Shown here in pieces: positions 34,831-43,706 of a stretch of 64,000 nucleotides of DNA. Under the pieces are notes generated by a model. That model made no database searches, was not told the origin of the DNA, and saw nothing but the letters and a program-made list of their open reading frames with translations. Made by a program: the position numbers and the translations under genes. The stretch is taken from positions 1,264,908 through 1,328,907 of the forward strand of contig JAUFSD010000023.1 of NCBI GenBank assembly GCA_033030425.1, read 5' to 3'. Numbering within the stretch: the stretch's first letter is position 1; each line of letters begins with the position of its first letter. The stretch is from Verpa conica. Taxonomy: Eukaryota > Ascomycota > Pezizomycetes > Pezizales > Morchellaceae.

Positions 34831-35664
34831 TTACCACGCCCCATACCCGAATACCAGAGCAGATAAGAAAGCAGCATACATCCCCCAGAAATAAGCATTA
34901 TCCCTGGTTCCATAAAGCCCAGAGGCGCCATTAATCGTACCATAAATTGTCACACCATAATAGTAGGTATCCGCAATTATCTCACAAATAACCTTCTCAC
35001 TATAACTATTGCCGGTCTCTCCACCGTTACCGTAGCTGCCTTGACCACTATTGTAGTTACTTTCGACACTATCGTAGTAATCGTAACTATCATAGTAGCT
35101 ACCATCGTAGAAGTCCTCGTTGTAGTCGCCGTAGTAGTAGTCGCTATTATCGTAATAGCCATCATAGTAGCTATCGTAGTAGTCATAGCTAATTTGATCC
35201 TGATTATAGGTATTTGTCTCGGAGAAATCAAGAAGTTCCTTAATACCGTTGGCAGCTTCAGCGACAAGCTGGGAAAGTGGATAGGTATAGTCGAGAATCT
35301 TGTTGTCTGCCTGGGCGCATGCATCCCACATGTCCTTTCTGAAGTTCCTGTCGATCCTTTGGCGGGCTGTATCGTCGCGGCGTTCTTGCAGCTTGTAGTT
35401 TCGATAACCAAAATCGTGTCTTTGACAACTCGGCAAAAAGTCGAATCCCAGGGGCTTATCATCAACCTTGGAGCACCCGTCACTCTCAAAATCAAGTGTA
35501 GAGCCTGTTTCCTCTGCCGAATCCCTCGCCGCTATAAATTCTTCTATTGAGGAGGCAAAAAGAAGGCGGTCCGTTATTGATATATCGCTTGTACTAACAT
35601 TGGCGGCGGCGGAGGTGCTAACAAAAACGACTATAGAAAAAAGGAGGATGAAGACCTTCGTCAT
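34831..35664 (-). CDS. Secreted fungal phospholipase A2 with Tyr-rich insert
   Basis: Intronless, 277 residues. Signal peptide MTKVFILLFSIVVFVSTSAA. The catalytic core of the prokaryotic/fungal-type phospholipase A2 family (Pfam Phospholip_A2_3) is visible: SDGCSKVDDKPLGFDF and SCQRHDFGYRNYK, with Cys64-Cys80 likely paired and His83-Asp84 as the catalytic pair. RNFRKDMWDAC supplies a further Cys. The family, which includes the truffle surface phospholipase TbSP1, hydrolyses phospholipids in a calcium-dependent manner outside the cell. Unusual features are a Tyr/Asp/Ser/Gly-rich tract at about 157-210 and a hydrophobic C-terminal segment of about 20 residues ending FGYGAW, which could anchor the enzyme. 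The start at 35664 is the Met of the signal peptide; the frame is open 85 codons further 5', probably untranslated. An antisense frame at 35041-35550 is a shadow of the Tyr-rich tract. Confidence 0.9.
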   Translation of the reverse strand: MTKVFILLFSIVVFVSTSAAANVSTSDISITDRLLFASSIEEFIAARDSAEETGSTLDFESDGCSKVDDKPLGFDFLPSCQRHDFGYRNYKLQERRDDTARQRIDRNFRKDMWDACAQADNKILDYTYPLSQLVAEAANGIKELLDFSETNTYNQDQISYDYYDSYYDGYYDNSDYYYGDYNEDFYDGSYYDSYDYYDSVESNYNSGQGSYGNGGETGNSYSEKVICEIIADTYYYGVTIYGTINGASGLYGTRDNAYFWGMYAAFLSALVFGYGAW

Positions 35665-36786
35665 TGCTCTCTCGGGATGATTGATTTGGAGGATCCTGTT
35701 AGGCGATCCTGGATCGAGTGGATAACGGACGGAAGGGGGGTTTTGGGCGCGACATGGAATATAAACAAACTCTAGGAAAACACGCACCTGAAGATAGCAG
35801 AGTGTGGTATTGGTGAGTTGTCTGCAGGGGGTCTTGGGTTTTATGATGTATTGGATAGGTTTTACACAAGAAGGAAGGAAAAACAGAAAGAACCGAGTAT
35901 TCTGCCCTTTCCTGCACATATCACTTTACGATCGCGCCGTGAACCTAATCTCCAATCTAAGTGGACAAGCGCTTCCCTCTCTGTCATAGCCTACCTGTAA
36001 CAAGAAGGCAGTATATACGATATAAATGTATATAGATATAGGGCTCAGCTTGATATCTGCGATTGGCTCACCCACGAAATTGCCTGATTTTCTCCCTGCG
36101 TGATTTACCGCCCTCAAGAGTTGATATAATAATTCCATTTTGGGTCTAGAATTTGTCTAACACAGGTCGTACAACACGCCCACGTGAATTTTACAGCTCT
36201 CTCAAGTGATGATAGAGCCGGGATTCAAATCTCTAGTGTAGGTTAGCGATAAATACATATCTATACACAATGCCATGGTCTTGGAAGTATAAACATTTAA
36301 TGTTAGCTATATACTTTGGTATTGGCTACTCTTGTAAAGGCTTAGCACTAAGGCTGTGGCATGGGGGGGCTGGCAGGGGTCAAGAGAGACATGCAGTTAT
36401 GCGTGCTAATGGGGGCTGAGATGTTATCTGCCCTATCAATCAAATATATCCGATCCACTGGAAATCATTGGTAGCCTTGTACACTCCAGCTTGCGTTTGG
36501 GATTGTCACGCTCTTGTCACGATCATGTCACAGAGGTATTTATGCACTACTATAGATTATTGGTTTGTATCGATTCTGCTCTGGCTCATTAAAGCTATAT
36601 AAGTTACACCTTGTTTGTATGACGACCCATAAAACTGGTAACCCCCCTTCATACCCCCTACCAGTAGTTCCTGTACCTCGAGATCTCGGTCGCTCTAAAT
36701 TGGCTTCTATGTATTAGCCAACCTTTCGGTCGAGCTCGCTCAGAAAACTAACCTCGCTTATCCAATCATTCCTGGCCAAAGAAGTA
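35665..36786. other. Intergenic region upstream of phospholipase gene
   Basis: Probable leader and promoter of the minus-strand phospholipase gene (35665 to about 36150), then AT-rich sequence. Three short GTCACG/GTCACGA/GTCACAG units occur near 36507-36533. I see no gene. Confidence 0.5.
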
Positions 36787-37001
36787 CTCGTAAACCGCTG
36801 ACGTTTGTAGAATCAACCAGGTCTGCATATGGGTGCATATGGTTGTTGGTCCAGTGGATACTGCCCAAATAACAGTTCAGAAAAAATCTAAAGCGAAGGT
36901 ATTGGCTCTACACTGGGTAAGGGGAATTTTGTACGCTGAGGTAGGTCATCTGCACTCATATGCAGACCTGGTCGATTCTACAAACGTCAGCGGTTTACGA
37001 G
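36787..37001. mobile_element. MITE with about 52-bp inverted repeats, inserted at a gene's 3' end
   Basis: 215 bp. Both arms begin CTCGTAAACCGCTGACGTTT and pair over about 52 bases with two mismatches. TA flanks at 36785-36786 and 37002-37003. The right arm overlaps the end of the minus-strand gene at 36995-37693: the TAA in CTCGTAA is that gene's stop codon. Confidence 0.93.
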
Positions 37002-37693
37002 TAATCAGGCCAGTCCATCCCCGCATGACGAATCCAGGTATCGCGGGGTGAATACAAGTGTAACGAATAATTTATCCGTAAACTCGCAATGCGCCCTTTC
37101 TCATCAAGTCGGTTCACAAGGGTCCCCATAGGCTCAAAGTAATCGCGGCGTGGTGCTTCAAGCCTCAACCATTGCACTATGTTGCTAGGACTCATGATAT
37201 TCGCTACCTTGATACTAACTTTCCCGGAGTCGCCGCAGCACTTGACAATCTCCTCAAGGAATACTGCCATCTCCTCCCGCCCAAAGGTACATGCACCTGC
37301 CAACTCAACCCCAGATACAGTCAACTCGGAAGTCGAAATACTTCTCTCCATGCCCCCCTTAGGTACGTAATACAAAGTATGGGTCAAATCATAGTCGTAA
37401 CCAGATGCCAGTACCCTAACAAAATTTCCCCGCCGTCCGCTAAGCAGTTGACTAAGTCGGTCATAATCGCTATCTTGGTAAGGATTGAAATGATAAAATC
37501 GTGTAACCAGAGGTTGATGCGTCAATAACAATCCCACAGTTGCCGCTGAGATATTAACACTATCGCCAACAATGCTCGAGGGAATCAACTGCTGAACTGC
37601 AGGATCTATAGTAAACTGGGAAAGAAACTGCCGCTGCTTCTCGTCAAGTTTTGCACTTCGCTGAAAATTATTTATCCTCGTGCTCGAATCCAT
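36995..37693 (-). CDS. Hypothetical protein, stop codon provided by a MITE
   Basis: 232 residues from the first ATG (MDSSTRINNFQRSAKLDEKQ). The frame is open about 55 codons further 5' with no ATG, so an upstream exon is possible. I do not recognise the family. The sequence looks like a soluble alpha/beta protein: an early helical part, then FVRVLASGYDYDLTHTLYYV, a central VSGVELAGACTFGREEMAVFL helix, IKVANIMSPSNIVQWLRL, and a C-terminal LRINYSLHLYSPRDTWIR. There is no signal peptide or membrane segment. The last codons are Asp-Tyr-Ser-stop, of which Tyr-Ser-stop come from the TA target and the inserted element. Without the element the frame would have run only about five codons further into flanking DNA, so the native C-terminus was changed little. 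Confidence 0.6.
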   Translation of the reverse strand: MDSSTRINNFQRSAKLDEKQRQFLSQFTIDPAVQQLIPSSIVGDSVNISAATVGLLLTHQPLVTRFYHFNPYQDSDYDRLSQLLSGRRGNFVRVLASGYDYDLTHTLYYVPKGGMERSISTSELTVSGVELAGACTFGREEMAVFLEEIVKCCGDSGKVSIKVANIMSPSNIVQWLRLEAPRRDYFEPMGTLVNRLDEKGRIASLRINYSLHLYSPRDTWIRHAGMDWPDYS

Positions 37694-38905
37694 ATCGTCG
37701 TCTATTAGTTGTTCTGTCGTCGGGTAGTGCTTCGAGGAGGTGAGAGATGGTTCAAGAGACTTGCTAAGTATGGGTTGCCTTAAATCTCTATTTCCTTTGC
37801 GACGTACCAAGCCAGGTCCGATGCTTATGCTTAGTGATATACTGTTCCCTCCAACCACTGCTAGTCAGAAGTAGAAAAAACTGTCTATAATCTCCAATCA
37901 GTCAGCCTGGGTCAAGAGGCCTGACCCAGCTAATAAGATCTTTGGCCCAAATAAAATTTGACCGGGCAAGTCAAAATCCCAGCTCTAGTAGGATTTCTTT
38001 CTAATGCCACGGGGTTTAGGGAAGGGGGGTATGGGAGATACCTCTAGAGCCCCCTCAAAACTACAATAGCATAAATAGGGCAGCCAAAGTCAATACATAT
38101 ATAGCTCTACCCAGATAATGAGAATAACTCATGGTAACAAATTATTTTCCTAGCCCAGCCCACAGAACAAATTGCCTTGCCAGCCCGGCCCAGCCCAACT
38201 ACAACCCGGGAAAGCCCATATGAGTCTTGGGCCATTGGGAGGGCTGGCTGGTCGTGATACATGCTGCATCTAAGTATTACCAGGACGCGCCTCAACCGGA
38301 GAGGAGGGTCAGATTATTATCATAAAAGCCACTACTGCAGTGGTTTCCCAGAAATGTCTATTATATACTGTAAAGGCATGGGTAAGGTGAAAGATTCCTA
38401 GAAGATAATACAAGTGTTTAGCGGATGAAATAAGTAGAAGCGCGGAGTCTCGGAGCCCCCAGCGATAACAATGAACATGGCTATCACCAAGTTGTGCAGC
38501 GGGATGACGGGCCGAAAGAAAGCTGAATTTCTTCTTTCGCTACGATTTGACTAAGGGAGCAGACCATCTCTCCATACTATGTGTAATCCTGGTATCAATT
38601 GCGTCACTCTACATCAGCGCCGCAGAAACGAGGGCAATTGAATAGATGTTACCAGGTTGTTCTTAGTCGGGAAGTAGACGAAGTGTGGGGAAATAAAAAT
38701 CCCCGTTCAATTTAGCCTGAACTCAGCAACGATGGTTCCCCGCATGTCTTCGGGGAGCGTCGGGAGGCTCAGTTGTAATGTAGTACAGGCTATCGTATGC
38801 AGCCCATCATCACATTTGTTTCAGGTACTATTCTTACTTGGGAACTTATAATAACCACCAAGCTCCCACGGGGCAGGGAGGAGATACTCAGTTCCATCTA
38901 CAATA
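37694..38905. other. Intergenic region with GGGCTGGGCC-type repeat
   Basis: Carries the possible upstream exon of the preceding minus-strand gene (to about 37858), then a block with short inverted GC motifs (37905-38250), then the promoter of the GH5 gene. No other coding sequence is supported. Confidence 0.5.
37905..38250. repeat. Degraded hAT-like MITE relative
   Basis: Contains CCCGGCCCAGCCCAACTACA, GGAAAGCCCATAT and GGGCCATTGGGAGGGCTG. These resemble the terminal parts of the elements at 57823-58136 and 61995-62279 in reverse orientation. The left end (GGCCTGACCCAGC) is only loosely matching and I could not define a target duplication, so the limits are approximate. Confidence 0.4.
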
Positions 38906-40690
38906 ATGGCTACAGTACAATACTCGTTTCTCAAAGTCGATGGCGAAAAGGTGGTAGATGGGGAGGGGAAAAACGTGATCTTGCGTGGAGCTGGACTAGG
39001 CGGTTGGATGAAGTAAGTTTGATATCTGGCTTAGGTTCTTATTCCATTATTGACAATGAATTGCACCTAGTATGGAGAATTTCATTACGGGCTATCCGGG
39101 CCATGAGAATCAACATAGGGAAGCGATGCTCGAGGTCCTTGGGAAAGAGAAATACGAATTTTTCTTTGACAAATGGCTCGAATACTTCTTTACCGATGAA
39201 GATGCAAAGTTCTTTGCCTCTGTAGGAATGAATTGTTTAAGAATACCCTTCAACTACCACCACTTTGAGGATGATATGAACCCCCGGGTGCTGAAAAAGG
39301 AGGGTTTCAAGCACCTTGATCGAGTGATTAACCTGGTAGGTGTGAACTAATAACGCTCAAAGAATTCGACTGATTTGACTACTCAGTGCGCAAAACATGG
39401 GATCTATACTATCCTAGACCTACATGCTGTTCCGGGAGGTCAAAATCCGGATTGGTACAGCTCACTTAACCTTTTGTCCTTTTCTCGGGAGTGCTAGCTG
39501 ACTCACTAAAGGCACTCGGACAACAACACTAACGCCGCGTACTTTTGGGAATACAAAGACTTCCAAGACCGTGTTGTCTGGCTTTGGGAACAACTTGCAG
39601 AGCATTACAAAGACTATACATGTATTGCTGGATACAATCCTTTGAACGAGCCAGCTGATCCTAGTAAGTCTAATATAAAATAGTAGTGAACTTATCTAAC
39701 TTAAATAGAACATACCCGCCTTCCAAAATTCTATGACCGAGTAGAGAAGGCCATTCGAGCAATTGATTCAAATCACATTCTTTGGCTAGATGGAAATACC
39801 TTTGCGATGGACTTCAGTGCCTTTGACCATGTGTTACCAAACTGCGTATATGCTATGCACGATTATGCGGTGAGCCCCTAATCCCCTCTTAAAATAAACA
39901 TGGGCTAATTCTGTAGTTGATGGGATTCCCTACTGGCGAGCGTTACACGGGGACGCCAGCTCAGAATGAGAAACTCGAAAAGCAATTCCTTCGCAAAGCC
40001 GAATTTATGTACAAATACAAAGTACCAATCTGGAACGGTGAATTTGGGCCTGTCTACTCTTCCGGCGGAGCAGACTCGGATGAGATTAATAATGAACGAT
40101 TCAACTTACTCGGACAACAACTTCGTATTTATGACAAGTACCAGATTGGGTGGAGTATTTGGCTCTACAAGGATATTGGGGTGCAAGGTATAGCGCACTG
40201 AATTCTTCCTGTTGTAGTGGGTTCCTAATCTTAGTGTATATAGGAATGGTTTATACATCACCGGAAAGCCCATGGATCAAGACTTTAAAGCCGTTTCTAG
40301 ATAAAAAGAAATCACTTCAGGCCGATGCTTGGGGCTACTATCCCTCGGAGGAGATTGATGGAATATTCAACGTAAGTTTCTTATGAAATACCTGGTGAGG
40401 ATAAATCTTGCTGATACTTCTTGGTACAGCCTTTGATTGAATGGATCGAGAAGAACTCTCCAGAGGCAGCTAAGAAGTACCCGGACCCGTGGACTGTCAA
40501 GCGCCATGTATCACGCCTTGTAAAGGAGTGCTTCCTTAGTGAGACACTGTCGATGGAATTTGCAAAGTACTTTGAAAACATGGACTTCAAGCAGCTCGAG
40601 GAAATGGCGAAGAGTTTTTCATTCCAAAGTTCGAAGCAGCGGGATGGATTAAATAGGATTTTGAGGGAGCATTCAGGACTAGACAGCTAG
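38906..40690 (+). CDS. Glycoside hydrolase family 5 enzyme (YBR056W-like), eight exons
   Basis: Exons 38906-39012, 39071-39335, 39387-39454, 39512-39663, 39709-39869, 39917-40187, 40244-40371 and 40430-40690 sum to 1413 nt (470 residues) with GT-AG junctions throughout. Family features: [20 protein letters not shown] near the N-terminus, [29 protein letters not shown], the acid/base in GYNPLNEP (Glu193), AMHDYA, and the nucleophile in IWNGEFGP (Glu293). A helical C-terminal extension of about 85 residues follows. There is no signal peptide, so it is likely intracellular, like yeast YBR056W, rather than a secreted exo-beta-1,3-glucanase. A beta-glucoside or glucosylated lipid substrate is inferred from the family, not shown. 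Some introns are only 45-60 bases. Confidence 0.92.
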
Positions 40691-41357
40691 AGATTTACCC
40701 CCCATTAGAACTTTATCCTTGGTTCTTGTATCTATCCCGTTGGAAGTCTATTTCTAAATGTGAGGTGTCAACCCGGAGAGCGGGTTTCTTATTATAGCTC
40801 CTAAAGAAGGAAAATATGCCCCTTCATTGTGTATAGTGACTCCTGGGGGTGCTATTACTATTTTTTAACCTTAACCTACAATTATACTGCCTGTTTGTAC
40901 AAGGTTCAAGCCTCTATTGTTTCAAGACACAGGCCTTTCCTGCCCATTATCAGCGCTAGTTTCATATTGTATATGCTCTCGACGATAATAGGTGTTTTTA
41001 ATCCTCCACCGGGCTATATCTGCCGCGGTCAACAATCGATTAACATCATTTTTGAAAGGATAGTTGCTGGAAGGAATTTTTCCTATTCTTTCAAAGGCTC
41101 TGGCCCTATATTTACTCCTTCAAAGGAACTGTTGATCCACCAAAAAATGATAAAACATGGATGCTCCGACACTCGGATGTCCGGAAGACTATACCCTAAT
41201 TTCTAGCCTAGCAAAAGTTGTTTCCGTATAGGCTCACAAGGCTCTTCATTATCGACTCGAGGATATCATTATCACTGCTATATAAGACAGCTCAGACAGT
41301 AGGATTTCAAGGAGAGATATAATCTACAGCACAAATTAAGCCTGCCCCATGAATAGA
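40691..41357. other. Convergent intergenic spacer
   Basis: Lies 3' of the GH5 gene (plus) and 3' of F-box/ankyrin gene 2 (minus). The 125-codon frame at 40829-41206 has no domain resemblance and no promoter-like context. I treat it as chance. Confidence 0.5.
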
Positions 41358-42362
41358 CTAACCCAAAAATACTATCCTTCCATTCCTCCACCGCCGGAAA
41401 GCTACCCCCCTGAAAAGTAGCCTTCTTATCTCCACGCACTGCCAGTACCCCGGCTGCGTTCTATCTATTACCGCTTTTCCACTATATCCCTTATGGGTTA
41501 CATCTGCACCCCACTCCAGTAATGTTCTAACAACAGAGTTTTTCTCTTGTCCGCTTACCGCATGGTGAAGAGCCGTGTATCCCTTGTAATCAATACTATC
41601 AACTTTTAACCCACGCCGTAACATGATTTCCACAGAACGTTCATTCCCCCAACTTGCTGCCTGGTGGAGGATTGATAGCCCTTTCGAATTCACCCAATCG
41701 ACAGACGCGCCTTGTTCAATAAGCATATCTACCACCGGTTCAGACCCCTGGATAACCGCTAAATGAAGCAATGTCTCCCCATCTATATCTTCATATGATA
41801 TATCTGCCCCCTTCTCTAGGAGGAGTCGAACAATCGCATCTGACGATGTCCTAACTGCTAGACCAAGTGGGCTGTCCGGTATCCAATCCCCTTCGACATC
41901 TGCACCGTATTCCAGCAGTAACTTCACTATATGTTCTTCTCTGTCCCTTATAGCAGCGTGTAGAGGTGAGAAACCGTCTCTATCTCCAATGTCTGCAAGT
42001 GCTCCATGGCTCAGCAATAGCTCTACAATCACGCGGTTCCCTGCATTCACTGCACGGTAGAGGGCTGTTTGACTTTTTGGGTACTCTAGGTTGGTGTAAG
42101 TATCCGGGCAATTGTCTATATAGAAGTCGATATCGACGTCTTGCTTCAGTAGGATTCGAACCAGCGACTCGTGGCCGTTCTCTGCGGCCCATTGGAGCGC
42201 GGTCATTCCATCCGCGTCTTCTAGTGCCCGCTTGTGGAGATGAGGTATTAGGGTGTAGGCTAGGTAGCTGTTGGTGAGAATTAAGGAGAATATGTCACGG
42301 ATGCTTTGGAATTCTTCGGTAATCATGCATATGAGTTCATAGGGGAGGGTGAGGAGCGACAT
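41358..42362 (-). CDS. F-box/ankyrin-repeat protein 2
   Basis: Intronless, 334 residues. The N-terminal F-box is LPYELICMITEEF then IFSLILTNSYLA. About seven consecutive ankyrin repeats fill residues 50-310. Clear ones are DGMTALQWAAENGHESLVRI, DGFSPLHAAIRDREEHIVKL, DGETLLHLAVIQGSEPVVDM and YKGYTALHHAV. The C-terminus is short and basic. As for the paralogue at 12040-13560, an SCF substrate-receptor role is inferred from the F-box. It is more canonical and compact than that paralogue. A dispersed repeat lies about 130-310 bases upstream of its start, in the likely promoter. Confidence 0.92.
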   Translation of the reverse strand: MSLLTLPYELICMITEEFQSIRDIFSLILTNSYLAYTLIPHLHKRALEDADGMTALQWAAENGHESLVRILLKQDVDIDFYIDNCPDTYTNLEYPKSQTALYRAVNAGNRVIVELLLSHGALADIGDRDGFSPLHAAIRDREEHIVKLLLEYGADVEGDWIPDSPLGLAVRTSSDAIVRLLLEKGADISYEDIDGETLLHLAVIQGSEPVVDMLIEQGASVDWVNSKGLSILHQAASWGNERSVEIMLRRGLKVDSIDYKGYTALHHAVSGQEKNSVVRTLLEWGADVTHKGYSGKAVIDRTQPGYWQCVEIRRLLFRGVAFRRWRNGRIVFLG

Positions 42363-43706
42363 TTGTAGGTTCGTAAAGTTGGTATGGGCCTGGGGGGAAA
42401 CGCTGGTGGTTTAGGGGATTAGCAGATAGATTGGATAAGATTAGCATATCGAGAAGTGACTAACCCCAGGCCGTACTATATGTTGTATTAACGTGTTGAA
42501 TTAATTGCCTAAAAGAGATAGAGAGATCTATCGATATATGCTCCAAAAGAGAAAGACCCTAAACCCTCATATGGTGTGCCTTTACCTGGATCCTCAAACC
42601 TAGCAAAAGGAAAACACGTGACTCATATATGAAACCACATTGACTATCTATATTATGAAGCATCTACAACAATATGCATTCAATCCAGCCTACAAAATAG
42701 TCCTTTGTATCAGTTTATGCCTGATGACGCAGATAGAGTAAGTTTAATTTTAACATTAATTCAAGAAGACCCCTACCCTTCAAGAAAGGAAAAGATAGTT
42801 TCAATCGTAGTTCTTGTGAATCTCTCTTCACCTATCCACAATCTTCTTGTCAAACTCAAATAAAGACTCTTACCCCATGTGTTCAAAAAAATCCATAATC
42901 TGTTTCTCACCACAACTGTCAAGGTCGTCTTATTTCTCAACTGTGGAGTGAATTCTCTCTAAGAAGACCTCGGGGAGCTCGACGCTCTTGCCAAGGAGCT
43001 CTCAACACTTCGGGGATTTTTGGCCCTCAATACAGCTGAGGTATTAGAAACTCCGGCACTATCCCCAAACCGTCAGGCGGTTTCGGACCCATATGGGCCC
43101 TATTTTGTAAACCAGTATAACCCAACTACTACAAAGAAAATAAATTCTGACCTTTTTCTATATGCGACTTAACATAGTAATTTATCTTTTTAGAAATATA
43201 ATAACATAGGGTAATAGTGAGTTGGATGTTACAGTGTAGTCACTTGAAGTCAAAGATTTGAATAACAGGGCCCAAATAGGATCAGTGATGTATCAATAAT
43301 TTACCTACGCATAGAGTGGGGACTTACCTCGTAGAGCTCAATTGCTCGCCTGATATTAACAGGGCTGTCGAATATTGGCATCTAGTACGATGAGTACCTG
43401 TATTTCAAAAGCTGTCATGCGTAGATTCTGTTTGGGTCATGACCGGTTACAATTGCTTTCGCGCTGCTCCAGTGAGCTATAGAAAGTCGAAGCCAATAGA
43501 TCCGGCGGCTTTTGTAGAAATCCCATCAAATATTCAGAGATCAGTTAAGGGGAATATCAGCTTATGCGTATAGATAGGATATATTATTTGTTCCCTAGTA
43601 TCATTCCATCAGGGATATAGGGTTAGGGTTTCATGAATAGCAACCTTTAATGGACCTGTCAAACCCTACACAACGCGTCCATTGATCGCCACCTCGAGAT
43701 TCCTCG
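42363..43706. other. Divergent promoter region with dispersed repeat
   Basis: Separates F-box/ankyrin gene 2 (minus) from the HNH gene (plus). It contains dispersed repeat copy 2 (42493-42676). At 43052-43090, CACTATCCCCAAACCGTC followed by GGCGGTTTCGGACCC resembles one end of the element at 13819-14510, but no matching right end was found. No gene is supported. Confidence 0.5.
42493..42676 (+). repeat. Dispersed repeat, copy 2
   Basis: Direct repeat of 9935-10120 with scattered substitutions and small indels. It holds the same AAAAGAGATAGAGAGATCTA, ACACGTGACTCATATATGAA and CATCTACAACA blocks. Its position just upstream of F-box/ankyrin gene 2 suggests either promoter sequence duplicated with a lost gene or a repeat family inserted near such genes. 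Confidence 0.8.

Noticed and set aside
35041..35550. Long plus-strand frame of Val/Ile-rich sequence
   Set aside because: It is the antisense shadow of the Tyr/Asp-rich tract of the phospholipase gene. Its low-complexity hydrophobic content follows from reading TAC/TAT-rich codons backwards.
40829..41206. 125-codon plus frame
   Set aside because: No domain, no promoter context, and it overlaps the convergent 3' region of two real genes.
43052..43090. End of a third copy of the 13819-14510 element
   Set aside because: About 35 bases resemble one terminal repeat, but no opposite end was found within 1 kb, so I list it only as a similarity.
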